Origin: Linum tenue
Lineage: Eukaryota; Streptophyta; Magnoliopsida; Malpighiales; Linaceae
Length of the DNA stretch: 64,000 bases
Assembly (NCBI GenBank): GCA_946122785.1
Contig: CAMGYJ010000005.1
Span: 60,772,200 to 60,836,199, forward strand
Reading direction: 5' to 3'
This document shows, piece by piece, positions 1-11,846 of the stretch. Positions within the stretch are counted from its first letter, which is position 1. Every line of letters begins with the position of its first letter. The translations under genes were made by a program, and so were the position numbers. A model generated the notes under the pieces. That model searched no databases. It had not been told where the DNA came from and saw nothing but the letters and a program-made list of their open reading frames with translations.

Positions 1-178
1 GGTTCGGGTTAACGGGTTGCGGGTCATTCAGGTTGCAGGTTAGTTTGGTTGCGGCTTAATCAGGTTATGGGTCGGGCGGATTACGGGTTGTTGACTTTTA
101 GTCAATTCAAATTGCGGTCGGATTATAGATCGAATTGATCGGACAGGTTAATCAGGTCGGGTTCTGCTTTGACACCTA
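1..178. repeat. GGGT-rich degenerate repeat, possible end of a DNA transposon
   Basis: The segment is built from variants of CGGGTTG/GGGTCGGGTT and ends with TTTGACACCTATA. Read on the minus strand this begins TATAGGTGTCAAA, which resembles the terminal inverted repeats (TAGGGGTGTCAAA type) of many plant hAT-like MITEs. The other end would lie left of the window, so neither a target duplication nor a partner terminus can be seen. Confidence 0.3.
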
Positions 179-1737
179 TACCATACTTGCCAAATTGCCG
201 AACATTGTGTTAATATACAAACTCACAATTAACATAAATAAACATGGAGTGGAGCCTATCTTAAAGACATGAAGTGGAGCCGTGGAGGTGGAGGTGGTGG
301 TGGTAATAATTGAGTTGGCGGGCTGGCTGTGCTGGAGAGAGCGACGAGTTTGTATAAAAAATAATATAGACTACTACTAAGGGTGGAGTGGGGGCACGAG
401 TTTTCGTAGCTTTTGCAGCGTCTAGGGGCCTAGGAGCCGGCTTTGCCTTTGCGCCTTATCACACGCCTTCCAACTTCCAAGCTCCATTTCCAGGAGCGCT
501 AAAAGTGTTGTGGTTTGGAACTATAGTTAAATTATGGTTTTATTATAAAATATTTTATTTTTTGGTATAGTTTTTTATACGATTTTAGAAATTTTAGTAT
601 TAATACACTAATACTGCATTCTACTATTTTTTTTAAGTTTTCTTTATTAATTTAGTGTTTTTCTTAAAGATTGTAAAATTGTACAAAGTTATAGCAGAAA
701 ATTGAACTGTGATTTATTTTGGACTGAAATTGTGATTTAATTGTAGTTTAGTTTCGCACGGCTAGAAACAGCCTATTGATTAAGTCCTCAATAGAAAAAA
801 TTTCTAGTAAAACCACCTTCCACAAATTTAAATACTGCCTTTTCTTCCTCTTCCTATTTCTGTGCTTTTCCACTCAACAAATCATAAAAACAAAACGCGC
901 AGATACAGTGGCGAATTGTTGTTGATGACAGGAGAGGTTAGGCCTCTATGCTCAAAATCATATAAAATTAATAAATTATATAATAAATTTTAAATTATAA
1001 CAATTAGTAAGACTTTAACATCTGGTTAATTCATTTTGTTTTATAACTTTGATGTTTACCGTCTTAAATATTTGTCTCCTCTACTACTACTAGGCAGACT
1101 GAGTACAAATGTACAATAGGTTAGGATTGGGAGAGAGAGCACACATTGTGCTGCACTGCACAATGAATGAATGAAAGGGCCGGGTGGTCGTGAAAGTCGT
1201 CGTAGGGGTACTGTCATTTCTCAGAATGATCATTGTTCGGTCGTGTAATTAAGAGATAGGATCAACCACGTCGGTACCGAGTTATTATATTAATCACAAT
1301 TAAGGGAGGAATGGTGTATTGTTTAATTGTGTACTGTTAATGAGTGCAAATGTGGAATTAGTGAATGTTTAGTAAGCAGTGCTAAATAAGGTTTACACAT
1401 GTGTCCCAGTGTCTGGTCAGGTGGTCCTCCTCTGTATAGTTTCCTTCTCACGCAGCTTTTTGACCTGCTAGGTGATGAATAAATATATGTAGAGTTTGGA
1501 TGGAACAATTATAAAACGATAAAACGAGACAATTTGACCAATTGTTTTATTTTATAAAATGAGTCAATTCAGATTAATTCTCTCACTGCAGACAATTGTA
1601 ATTGGCTCAAAATGATAGAACATCACGAACCAGGTTCTATCTAGGGATTAGAAGTAGTGGGGATCAACGAGAGATTGATCCTTTAGGAAGTGGAAATGGA
1701 AGGAGTTATCAACAGTATAATTTATAGCTGAAAAGTA
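179..1737. other. AT-rich intergenic stretch, nothing recognised
   Basis: Low-complexity AT-rich DNA without a convincing reading frame or transposon terminus. The short frames here lack any recognisable domain. Confidence 0.5.
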
Positions 1738-2790
1738 AAACTGCCACCCCATTCAAATTTTCCTGTCCATAGAGTGATTTTAGGAAGCTGATGTGGCAGG
1801 GTGTTAAGCGGGGAAAAAATAGAACTCCCCGCCAGATTGCAGAACTAAGAATCGTCCACTACCCACCTTTTTCTCCTGGTTTCCCACGTTATCATTTAGT
1901 TATCATTTATTTTTCGTTTGGCTGAAATACCACCTATTCTACTGGGTTATCCTTTCGCCTACCCGCAGGACAGGAGGAGAATCAGTTTCCATCGGAAAAT
2001 TCTGGTAAGAGGCGTCACGGTTTCGTGTTCAGCGGAGGAAGGCGCTGACGGCCGGCTGTTGCTGAGTTCATGGGAAGACGACCAGACGTTTTGGTGGTCA
2101 GTGGCGGAAAGCAGTGACGGCCCGCTTCTGCTGCGACTGAGGAGATCGCGTTTGGGAGTGCAGCGAACGATCTCCGTGGTGAAGAGGTTGTCGACGATCG
2201 AGGCTTTCCCTTCCGGCGAGAAGCACAACTACTGCCGCCGCCACCACCGTCTCCCCCGCCGCCACGAACCATGCTTCTTCTTTCTTCTCTACTTCAGCCT
2301 CTAGAAGGTCGCTACAAATCGCTCCAGCTACTCGCATCCGTTGAGGAGCCATCGCCGCTGGGCTCGACGCAGCTGCTGCGGCCACCGCCACCATCAGCGA
2401 AGCGCTCATCATCCCCTTCTTCTCCCACCCGCTGCCGTTGCTTCCGTTTCCTTCCGCCGAGCACTTCACCACTCTCCCTCTCTTCGCCATCGACGGCAGC
2501 CCTGCATATCACCCAATCGATTCAATTTCTTGGTTCCCCCAAGCTGAATTGATAAAAGCCAGAGGTAATTGTGAATTTCAGGGGAGGGGGCGTCAAGAGT
2601 ACTCACCGAGAACTGGGGTGAAGGAAACCCCTAGAGAGGGGTTGCGACGGAGAGATGCATGGATGAAGGAAGAAGCTGTGGTTGTGGCGGAGATGGACGC
2701 CTTTTTTCACACTCTGACCCTGGGAAGGAAGGAAGGGATTAGAACGATAGTTGGTTCTGTGAAAAACTACTGGAAGTAGTGAGCTTTGCA
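1738..2790. other. GC-rich gene-like block, unrecognised
   Basis: Base composition rises sharply between about 1915 and 2620 and falls off on both sides. Open frames of 60 to 130 codons overlap on both strands (for example 2438-2779 plus and 2098-2490 minus), all low in complexity and rich in Ser, Pro, Ala or Arg. One plus frame reads through 2438-2779 and ends KNYWK. The overlap on both strands suggests GC-driven openness rather than proof of coding. It could be a first exon and 5' UTR, a gene fragment carried by a mobile element, or noncoding CpG-rich DNA. I do not recognise a protein family. Confidence 0.3.
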
Positions 2791-5646
2791 GAGGTGATAT
2801 AATTTGCACAGCTTAATACTGACCATAGAAGTTGCCCTCATCACAAAGTTCCATGCTAAGTTACTCTCCTTATTGGATCTTTTAGTTGTGTATAATTCTT
2901 GGTTTCGTGATATGGTATTGGAGATATGAGCAGGTGAGGTTTGGAACGGACCAGAGCATTAGCAGCACTTGGTTGTGAGATGGTATGTGTAAAATGGAAT
3001 CATGGTAATTACTTGGCTCTACTCATATAGGTAGGCTATATTTGAACCTCAAGGGAAGAATTCTCTTGCCACTTTTTAAGCTTTTTGTTTAGGTTTCCAA
3101 CGTCAATGTGTGCCTGCTTTATGTCAACATAATCAAGCTTAATTGAAAGCAATACTTCCCACTTTGTTCACTCAATTTTTCTGTGTTTCACGGCTTTCTT
3201 ATCTAACTTTTTTGTTTCTAAATTGCCTCTATTTTGGATATAACTTGCAGTTTAGGCTATGTAATCGACAACTAATGATTTAATCCATGACCTTCGGAAG
3301 AACGGTTTGAGTTTACATTTTCCTTATGTCATTAGTTCTTATAAGTAATTTATTGAGTTCTTATGCTAATGTACGGTCTCTTTTTTCTTTTTTTTCCTTT
3401 AGTAGTTTGGTCCAAGAAATCATGTGATCATTAATTTTTTCTTTGAGATCACTAGGTTCATCGATTTAGTTTGCCAATCAAGCATTTCACCTTCGTTTAG
3501 TTCCTAATTGAGAGCGTAAGATCATTTGTATAATAATAGTACATGCCTCCGATAATGTGTTAAGATGGAACTGAAATGAGTTGGATGTAATGTCTTTGTT
3601 TGGTCCACTTTTATTCAGTGTTCAAGAAGATGCGATTAATCTCTCGCCTAGGCGCGATTAATAGCTGGGCAGGAGGAAATCGCCCAATCTATCTCTGGGC
3701 GATTGATTTAGGCACCTGGGCACTCGGAGACGCGTTTTCACTTTGGTGGGCGACGCCCAGAACAACTAATAAAGGGGAAATTGTAGCCTTTTTGTGAAAA
3801 TCTCAAACCCTATTCTCCCCTTTCCACCCGCTCTGTAGCCTCCCCGAGAACCTGCCCAATCCTCCTGGAAGATTGATCAATCTGCACTCGCATTTGCCGG
3901 ATTTGGTAGGCTAACTGGGTTGTCGGCGCCAATAGTCTCTCGAAGGCCCAGAGGTTTCTATTTTTCCATAGTTGCCAACAGAAAGTAGCAAAGAGGGATG
4001 CGTCTATCGGTCTATGGTATTAATAGTCATCTTTATCACTATGCTTTTCATTTTATTTGTTGCTTCTAATTATAATGATCAACAGATAAGTCAATAAAAT
4101 ATGTGATCGCGTTGACCTATGAATCAATTTGGAATTGTGCAAGTTGTTGAAAATAAACACTATTTCAAGAGACATTGTTTTATGCAGGTATAACAGCTCC
4201 ATTCTCTACTAGCAAAAGCAAAGTCGATCATTTGCCTGGAGGGAGGGAAACATCTTTGGGAATCTTCTTGAAATTCCCCGACTTTTATTGTTGATCGTCT
4301 GACCTTCCAAAAATAGCGATGAGCATAATGTAATGGTCCATTTTTTTGCAAGAGGATAATAGATTACCAACTAATTCACTAATAATTCTTGAGCTTTACG
4401 GATGGTATTCTTTTTAATTAATTTTCTTTATTATAGTTATTTATTGTTGTAAATTTTCACTTCATAATGTTAGTATACGTGTAACTATAAACATAATTGT
4501 TGAAAGCGTACTAATATTTGTGGATACTCGAAACCTAATATGCTATGAAATAGGTGGCAGACACAAGGACTGTCGTAAATTTAGCATATGTTATACTATC
4601 GAGCTAAAAGCCGAGCACAAAGCTAAGAACAAATTTATGGGCACACAAATTTTTGACAAAAAAGTTTTTATTTGTTGGTGGTACATATTTGTTATAAATT
4701 TTTAGAATCTTTCAAATGACATAGTAGACAAATCTATAAGTGTTGACTTTTAGATATCAAAGGCAACACCAAAATCAATTATAAAAATCCATATTGATTT
4801 CCTAAAATCATGAATCTTTTTCAGAAACTTAATTTTCACAACAAATGATTGTATGTTTGAACTATAGAGTGCCTTATTTAATTAAAATTTTGAAGAAATA
4901 ATTGGAATATTTCAGATATGTCCATTATAATACAATTGTACTATCCGTATACATTAATGTTAGCTATTAACAACCACAACTGCTTTTGGAGATATATATT
5001 ATTTAAAAGTGAATTATTAGTTAATAATTTTTTATTTTCTCAATTAGTACCTAATGGTTGTCTACCATAAAATTTGAATCCTTTATTTGATAAATTTTTA
5101 TCCCTCCAAATTACTAATAGGGAAAATCCCTTGGAGTTTATAATTAATACTTCAATGCTTAATTATTTTATTTTCATGGATATAATAGAAAAATAAGTGA
5201 ATAATATCAAATTTTATGAAGAAATATTTTTTAAGTAATTTATTCTAACAATAGGAAGTGATTTTTTCCTTAAATGTAAAAAATATATAGACAACAGTAA
5301 GCGATAGCATGATCAATACAAATACTTATAAACTAACTAATGTTACAATCAATAATTCGCACAAATATTAGTTTCAACCCACTAATAAATTATTTAGACG
5401 ATCCCAAATTATTTGAAAATATTAAAAAATAAATTAATATAAAAATATAATAAATAAAACTAAAATCATCCGACCAACGGGTCGGGTAAAAAGCTAGTAG
5501 AATTAGATTGAGAAGAGGGAAAAGAGATCCAGAGTGCTGAGCAGCTAGGAAGAGAGGGAGTATGGTTTCGGCGGGGAAGTAGAGGGAGAGAGAGAATTAG
5601 GAGAATTGTTTTGGTTTAATTTTTCTTAGTGGCTGAAGTCCACTTA
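2791..5646. other. AT-rich intergenic stretch left of the CACTA element
   Basis: No supported gene. About 3625-3760 has several GGCG/CGCC-type motifs (CGCCTAGGCGCG, GGGCGATTGATTTAGGC, GGCGACGCCC) that suggest remains of a DNA transposon, without clear ends. From about 4350 to 5480 the DNA is very AT-rich. A purine-rich GAGAGGG tract sits at 5510-5600. Confidence 0.4.
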
Positions 5647-5654
5647 TACTACAA

Positions 5655-6480
5655 AAAAGGCAGGAAATTGTGACGAAATCTTACTGACGACTAAAAAAAT
5701 GCGTAAAAAAAATTAATAATTCCGACAAAAAACAAGTTTCGTCTGTAATAATGAAATTATTACTGACAGATGTGGTTTTTTTTCAAAAATAGTATCTTTT
5801 TCGTCAGTAAAATGTTTTTTGCCCCACTTTCCATTTTTCACGCGGATTATTTGTGACGACTTCATATTACGCGTTAGAAATAATCATTATTACTAACCAA
5901 CAAAAATATGTCGTCAGAAAATATAATTATTATTGACGTCAAAATACCGATCGTCGAAATTAAATTTTTAATTTTGACTGAATGAATTTTTTGTCATAAG
6001 TAATTCGTCAGAAAATGTTTTTTTTTACAACACCAAAAGTTCATCAATACTAATTGGTCAGAAAAATCCCAATTGCTACGCCATAAACACTTCGTCGGTA
6101 CTATTTGGTCAGGAAAAATTCTCTTTTGACAACAGTAAAATTTCATCAATAATATTTGGTAAGGAAAACAACTTTTCTGATAATCTAAAAATTACGTCAA
6201 TAATTTTGGTCAGTAAAACACATTTTCTGATATCATAAAAGTTCATCAATACTAATTGGGCATGAAAAAATTCTTTTTGACAATATTACAATTTCGTCAA
6301 TACTATTTGGTCAGGAAAACCACTTTCCTGATATCGTAAAACACATTTTTGACGCAATAAGCATTTCGTCAGTACTATTTGGTCAGGAAAAATTTCGTGA
6401 CCACAGTTTGGTCAGGAAAAAATAACATTTTTTACGCCATAAAATGTCGTCAGCAGTAAATGGTAAGCACAAATACATTT
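5655..6480. repeat. Left subterminal repeat array of the CACTA element
   Basis: About 20 diverged copies in both orientations of short units such as ATTTCGTCA, TTTGGTCAGGAAAA and TTCATCAATACTA. Subterminal arrays of this kind are where CACTA transposases bind in the En/Spm system. Binding here is inferred from the family. Confidence 0.75.
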
Positions 6481-6626
6481 TGTACGCCATACACAAGAGT
6501 GACATGTTTTAGAAATGATTATTGAATCAATATATAAAAAAACACATAGTAAGCACTGTTCTATGAAAAATATAATGGAAATTATATAATATATATTTCG
6601 ATCTACAAAGACCAAATTAGTCATAC

Positions 6627-7540
6627 TTAATCTTCGAACCCTGCTCTAGTCCAGTTTAAGAGATCATCTCCCTCTCTTTGGAGTACCCTAGGATCATCAA
6701 TTAAAATATTGTCTTCTTGATAGGCTTCGTCTAATGCTCCTTCTGCTTCTCCTTCTCCTTCCATATTAGATGGCCTCGCGAACAAATTTCTTGGTCGCGT
6801 TTCAACCATAATTTCCCAATTTGGATCTCTTAAAGATTGCACATAATAAACTTGGTTAAATCGCGAGAACGATTGTGAAATCTGAATCCATTGATACAAT
6901 ATCCTGAGTAGTGCAAGACTCGTTTGTCTGGCTCTCGAGCTAAGGATAACAAAGAAGGATTCAAACTTGGCACTTTATCATTTTGCATTCGTGTAATCTG
7001 CAAATAATTGCAAAGATAAACTTAAAATTAGCTTGCGATAATTTTTAAATATGAAAATTCTTTATTATATATGACATGTATGTACCTCTAATAAGAACCA
7101 CTTAGCAAATTCTTGCTTATGCACTGTTTCAACCATACGAACACCTCGATTGCTTAGTTGTTCCTTGTGAGTTCTGTAATTAATATAATTAAAATAAATT
7201 ATATTCTAGCATACAATAATATGTGCCTTGTTACGAACGTAACCTTTTAACTTCTTCAAATACCTAAGTTGTTTAAAAATTGTCAAATTAACTACACAAA
7301 ATTTCCAAAATGTCAGTATATATAATAATTTTAGTGTAGTTATATATATAGCATACCTTTCAATAGGATACATCCATCGATACTGAACTGGACCAGCAAC
7401 TTTGGCCTCTCAAGGCAGATGGATGGAAAGGTGGATCATTATATAGAATAAGGCAGGAGGAAAAATACGTTCCAACTTACATATGATTATGGCAATTTGA
7501 GACTCCAAGTAATTCAAATCTTCCACGTTTACCTCTTTGG
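6627..7540 (-). pseudogene. CACTA TNP2-type transposase remnant (DUF4218-DUF4216 part)
   Basis: Reading leftward on the minus strand, 7540-7360 gives a DUF4218-like stretch: VEDLNYLESQIAIII, then CKLERIFPPALFYIMIHL, then EAKVAGPVQYRWMYPIER, with one stop replacing the usual Tyr in HLPYEAK. A GT follows directly and looks like a retained splice donor. 7178-7085 encodes the linker RTHKEQLSNRGVRMVE and VHKQEFAKWFLLE. 7000-6900 gives SLNPSLLSLAREPDKRVLHY and YSGYCINGFRFHNRSRD, the start of DUF4216. The end of DUF4216 follows in another frame: FNQVYYVQSLRDPNWEIMVE and TRPRNLF. The DUF4216 core is therefore missing and the junction is out of frame. These segments are normally the C-terminal half of the transposase; the TNP2 core is absent. 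Confidence 0.82.
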
Positions 7541-7639
7541 AACATATGTCCTTGAAATAAGTCACGGGCTGCTAACGATTCTCCCCTCTCACTAAGACAC
7601 CACGGTTCTGACTCTTTTCTTGGACTCGTGTTCTCTAGT

Positions 7640-7718
7640 GTGAAATAGAGAATCAGTCTATTGCTCAAGCTAAATGTAACAGAGAAGGATTCAAACTCGG
7701 AGCTATTCCTTGTGTATT
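7640..7718 (-). pseudogene. Second, decayed copy of the transposase linker region (part 1)
   Basis: This stretch matches 6935-7000 (shared AGAAGGATTCAAACT block, minus-strand SLNPSLL), so part of the transposase region was tandemly duplicated. LTR element A then landed in this second copy, whose continuation is at 14669-14870. Confidence 0.6.
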
Positions 7719-9074
7719 TGACTCACTCCTACTGTCACTCTAGAAAATGGCCAAGTGTAACCACTTCCTAAAGCGTAGTATAGCGAGTTTGGGTTTTAAT
7801 GTCAACCCGGGTCCTAGATGTGATGACTACTCGATGAATTCTTATTATCTAGCAGTGAAACTTTAGTGCAGGTCCAAATTAACAAACAAACAAAGCAAGT
7901 TAAACGGTTGTTTTCAAGTCGAGAGAGGTCACCCGGATATGGTTCCCACTAGACTGCAGTTAAGCCGGATTGCAATTTACCAAGTTCAGTTTCTATGATA
8001 GTTATACTGCAGAAGGTTCTTAAACAGTCTGAAGTCTCGACTAAAGGTCTCCAGACCCTCTCAATCTGAGTCCCCAGCGGGCGACATACCTCCACCAGAG
8101 TAAACAGATTGAGGCCCTAACGAACCAAACCTCCACTACCGAAGTAAATTCGGTACAGAATAGTGAATTGGCTCCTCGACTAAAGTCGCCAATTCACTAC
8201 CTTCAATTAAGGGTGCTCTATTAACCTAGGCAGATATTCTCTTTGTAGGCTCAAGCAGAAATAACAGGATTTTAATCATGATTCAAGTCATTCAATCATT
8301 CAAGCCTCAATTGAACATAATCAAATCATAAAATCTGTACTTGGGTTCATACAATCAGACCTAACATACAAATTTAGGGTTCTCCATATCCAGATGAATG
8401 GGAAAACTACTCCATAGAGAGAGATGGGAAATCTAGCTCAGATGCGGAAACCATACTGTGAAGGATGAAAACTGGTGCTCAATCGGATCTTCTCCAAGCT
8501 CAAGCCGGGCTCCAATGGTGATGAAGATCAAGCTATGGCACTTGGGAACTCTGGTTCGTCACTTTCTCTCTCTAGGAATCTCTCTATCTCTCAAAAACTC
8601 GGACCCCTTGATTTTTAGCCTTCTTTTCCCTTAAAAAGCTGCTTGTCGCGATCCCTGGTCGAAATACCCGGTCGGGTATTTTGGGTGTCGACCGGGTATG
8701 TTCAAAATGCGCGTTTAATGTCAGGGGAAAATCCCCGGTCTGGCCTAAGAATCCCGACCGGGGATTTATGCTTCCTGCCCGGGCCCCCTTCTGCTTCTCA
8801 GCGACGCCCAAAGCAACAAATACCTGGTCTGCTCCAAATAATACCTGGTCGGGTATTTGAGCCCATGACCGGGTATTTTCCTCCTACAGCACACTTTGAC
8901 CCAAACTTCGCTCCTTTCGACCCGAAACTCGTTTCTTCGCCTCGATGCCAACGCTAAGTCCTGAAATATGACATAAACGCACAATCTAGCGTGAAATCGG
9001 CTTAAAACACGAGAATCAACATCTCAAACGGCTCAAGAATAGGGGTAAAAACATGTGTAATTAATGGTCTATCA
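7719..9074 (-). repeat. LTR of element A (element's 3' LTR)
   Basis: 1356 bp copy matching 13325-14663 along its whole length, with scattered substitutions and small indels. It bears a cluster of short inverted repeats around RATACCCGGTCGGGTATT at about 8640-8890. Confidence 0.92.
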
Positions 9075-9090
9075 AACTCCCCCACACTTA
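9075..9090 (-). other. Polypurine tract of element A
   Basis: On the minus strand the sequence before the 3' LTR is AAGTGTGGGGGAGTT, the purine-rich primer for plus-strand DNA synthesis. B, C and D have the same motif in the same place. Confidence 0.85.
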
Positions 9091-9093
9091 ACC

Positions 9094-9115
9094 GTTTGCT
9101 TCTCCCCAAGCAAAC
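9094..9115 (-). other. Hairpin directly before the polypurine tract (A)
   Basis: GTTTGCTT and AAGCAAAC form a perfect 8 bp stem around a 6-base loop, GGGGAG on the element strand. The same hairpin stands at 28387-28408 (B), 48601-48622 (C) and 59889-59910 (D), always just upstream of the polypurine tract. Confidence 0.75.
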
Positions 9116-9381
9116 CTAACTCAAACCAATGCAGCTCTCCATACCTCTATAGCAACATGCACCCTCAATCGTTGATAGAGGATTTTCTAGATCATTTAGC
9201 AGCTTACGAGGTCAACCGACGCACAAGTCATCTCATAGCTTCTTCGGCGAGAACGCTAGTCTCGAGTCGGCATCATGGCAAATAGTGATTAGAGGACAAA
9301 TGAATCGTGAACGAATGGACTCTCAAAAACAAAAGATCATGGACTCACATTTTTAAGGTGCTCTATTTTCTTCTTGAAGAT

Positions 9382-9452
9382 GGTTGGAACCCCTTTTCTT
9401 TCTTTTTTACTTGTTTTTCTGTTTTTTTCTTTTCTTTTCAAGGGTTCCAACC
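9382..9452. repeat. Hairpin enclosing a long pyrimidine/purine run (A)
   Basis: Arms GGTTGGAACCC (9382-9392) and GGGTTCCAACC (9442-9452) are perfect inverted repeats of 11 bp. Between them lies an almost pure pyrimidine run, which is purine on the element strand. Purine runs occur at comparable positions in B (about 29207-29295), C (47677-47762) and D (59013-59042). Confidence 0.6.
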
Positions 9453-9912
9453 TGTTTTTCAGAAAATGGGGGCTCCCACCTAGCAGAGGTTTTGCGGAAG
9501 CCCGGCTCTTACTGGCCATGCCAGGAGTCGATGTCTCGAGCCTCGTGCGGGGGAAAGATATGTAAGGGGGCTGGAGGTAGTAGGTGGAAATTGGGAACGG
9601 ATTCCCGTCTCCCCTTACACACTTTCGCCCTATTCGCACGTGATACATTATTTTAAAGCACATTTTCGAGCACCTTTTATTTCAAAACATGATACAGGAG
9701 TCCATGACAGGTAGAGAGTCCACAACACCACACAATTCAAGGGTCCTAAGATCACTAATTCACACAATCAACCAACACAATATGAAGAAGAAAAGAGACT
9801 TCTTAAATGCATCAACATCCTTCATAGTGCTACACTACCTCCCTAGGTTGCACATTACTATAGAGACTGTCAATTCAAAGCATACTGAGCAGGCAATTGC
9901 AAGGAACACGTA

Positions 9913-10069
9913 CTTGGAGCCCTCAAATTTAAAAATTTGGACAGTGGACTAGGCTCCAAGCACACAAACAGATCTAATGCAGTCAAAAGATAAACATCCC
10001 CCCACACTTAAGATCGACAGTGCCCTCAATGGAGAAGAGGGAAAGATAAGGGGAACGATGTTACCGATG
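9913..10069 (-). other. Conserved module with internal second polypurine tract and hairpin (A)
   Basis: In element orientation: GGTAACATCGTTC, then a CCATTGAGGG motif, then CTTAAGTGTGGGGGGATG (9997-10012), a near copy of the polypurine tract, then a hairpin with arms CTTGGAGCC and GGCTCCAAG (9913-9921 and 9952-9960). The same order occurs in B, C and D. It lies in noncoding DNA about 0.9 kb before the LTR. Confidence 0.7.
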
Positions 10070-10322
10070 TGTACGGACTACATGAGACTGGAAGGGGACC
10101 AGTCTGGGCGAAGCGGACTGAAGAGAGGACCAATCAGGTACACAGGCACAGCTAAAGGGAACAGAAGAACTCCAACCCAATACGTTAGGTCCAATGGTCA
10201 GCCCAATATTACAACATCCAAAAGAAAGAAAACCAACCAAAGCCAAAGCTATTGGCAATCCGACCGAAAACAAAAGAAATAAATGAAAACCGTGGTGGGG
10301 TCGCCTGCCCACAAGCGCTTCT

Positions 10323-11459
10323 TTACCGCCTTGTAGCTGGACGCCCATGGTGGATACTCAGAGGGGTGCGGGAACAGGTGCCTCCAAGAGCGGATCCACA
10401 TCGCTCTTGAGGTACAGCTTCAGATGGTGGCCATGCACCCGACGGTTGCAACCACCAGCATTGGTCAGCTCGACCTGGCCATCCGGCAGGATGCAAGCGA
10501 GTGAGTACTCGGATGTCCAGGTTGGGGTGGAACCAGCTCATAGTGGGCTCCACCTTTCTTCCGAGCAGGCTTAGCCACCTGCGGCTTCGGCCGCCACTCC
10601 TCCTTGATCTTTTTGTTCGGAGGCGAGGCTGGATGGAGTGCGGCGAAGGAGTGAGAGGAGGGTCCTGCACAATGAGAGATGCAAAAGGATACACGACATG
10701 CTTGTGTACCTGGTCAGTAATAGCATGAACAGGTGTGACAACAATCATAGCACAATGATCGAATTCAGTCACAGAAAAAGTAGCATGTTCATTCCCAGCA
10801 TGCAGGATTAGTTTACCATCATACACATCAATAAGTGCCTTGGCGGTGGCAAGAAATGGTCTACCCAGAATCAAAGACACATCCACATCCTCATTTATGT
10901 CCAGAATAACAAAGTCAACAAGATATGTGAATGCACCCACATTAACAAGCAGATCCTCTATGATACCCCTAGGATGCACAATGGAACGATCAGCTAGCTG
11001 AATGCTCATCCTAGTAGGGCTAAGTTCACCTAGGTCTAGCTGTTTAAACAACTTATAAGGCATGACATTTATGCTAGCGCCTAGGTCCGCCAAGGACTTG
11101 ACTACATGCATGCTGCCAATAGTAAGAGGGATAGTAAAACTCCCTGGGTCCTTGCGCTTTTCGGGCAGCTTGTTTTGCAGGATAGCAGAGCACTTCTCGC
11201 TCAGCAGCACTGTCGAAAGATCCCCAAGTTTCTTCTTGTTTGTGAGGATGTCTTTCATGAACTTAGCGTACTTGGGCATCTTCGACAGTGCCTCCACGAA
11301 TGGCATACTGATGTTGAGCTGCTTCAACATTGCCATAAACTTGGCAAACTCAGTCTCCAGCTTGTCTTTGTGTAGGCGAGTGGGGAAGGGAAGCTGGGGC
11401 ACATGCTCCTTAACCACTGGATGTGGCTTGGGAGCAGGGGCTTCCTTCTCCACCCTCAC
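10323..11459 (-). CDS. Retroviral-type aspartic protease region of element A
   Basis: A 378-codon open frame on the minus strand, starting inside the polyprotein rather than at a true gene start. Residues 1-110 hold the gag-protease linker (FAKFMAMLKQLNISMPFVEA, then KMPKYAKFMKDILTNKKKL), typical of Athila/Tat elements. Around residue 127 is the protease active-site segment LADLGASINVMPYKLF, where Leu replaces the usual Thr of D-T-G, as is common in this plant lineage. VDVSLILGRPFLATAKALID further on is the protease's C-terminal flap and helix region. After about residue 240 the frame becomes Arg- and Pro-rich and unlike the family. A conserved terminal peptide, KEALVGRRPHHG, lies just beyond in another frame at about 10300, so the coding end is frameshifted. 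No reverse transcriptase follows. Confidence 0.85.
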   Translation of the reverse strand: MRVEKEAPAPKPHPVVKEHVPQLPFPTRLHKDKLETEFAKFMAMLKQLNISMPFVEALSKMPKYAKFMKDILTNKKKLGDLSTVLLSEKCSAILQNKLPEKRKDPGSFTIPLTIGSMHVVKSLADLGASINVMPYKLFKQLDLGELSPTRMSIQLADRSIVHPRGIIEDLLVNVGAFTYLVDFVILDINEDVDVSLILGRPFLATAKALIDVYDGKLILHAGNEHATFSVTEFDHCAMIVVTPVHAITDQVHKHVVYPFASLIVQDPPLTPSPHSIQPRLRTKRSRRSGGRSRRWLSLLGRKVEPTMSWFHPNLDIRVLTRLHPAGWPGRADQCWWLQPSGAWPPSEAVPQERCGSALGGTCSRTPLSIHHGRPATRR

Positions 11460-11846
11460 TTCTGCATCGTCGGCTGGAAGTGCTGAAGCAGGTAGTGGTT
11501 CCTCCTGCCTGGCCGGGACAGGATCAGCGGATATGGTCTTGCTGCTCCTGGTAAAAATGGCATCCAGCTGCTGGTGCGGCTCCCGTGGATTGGGGATGGT
11601 GGTGGCAGGTAGAGTCCCCGGGGTCCGGATATTAATATGGCAGGCTATGGCACCAACCTAGTTCTGTAAATCTTGCAAAATGGCCCACTGGTTCCTCAGG
11701 CCTGCCTCCAGTGAGGTTATGTTCTGGTCCACCCTCGTGAAATTCGCCTGGCTGGTAGTCATGAATGCCGCTAGAATGTTTTTCAGCTCCGTCATCTGAT
11801 TATCCGGAGCCGGAGCTGCTGCTGGCTCGGCATACTGACGATGAGG

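Noticed and set aside
5655..6480. CRISPR-like array of short repeats
   Set aside because: Units are short, diverged, in both orientations and unevenly spaced. They are CACTA subterminal repeats in a plant genome.
8643..8957. 104-codon frame in the A LTR
   Set aside because: Built from the repeated ACCCGGTCGGG inverted repeats of the LTR; the right LTR copy does not keep it open in the same way.
11062..11661. 199-codon plus-strand frame as a gene
   Set aside because: Antisense of the element A gag-protease region, Ser- and Leu-rich with no recognisable domain.
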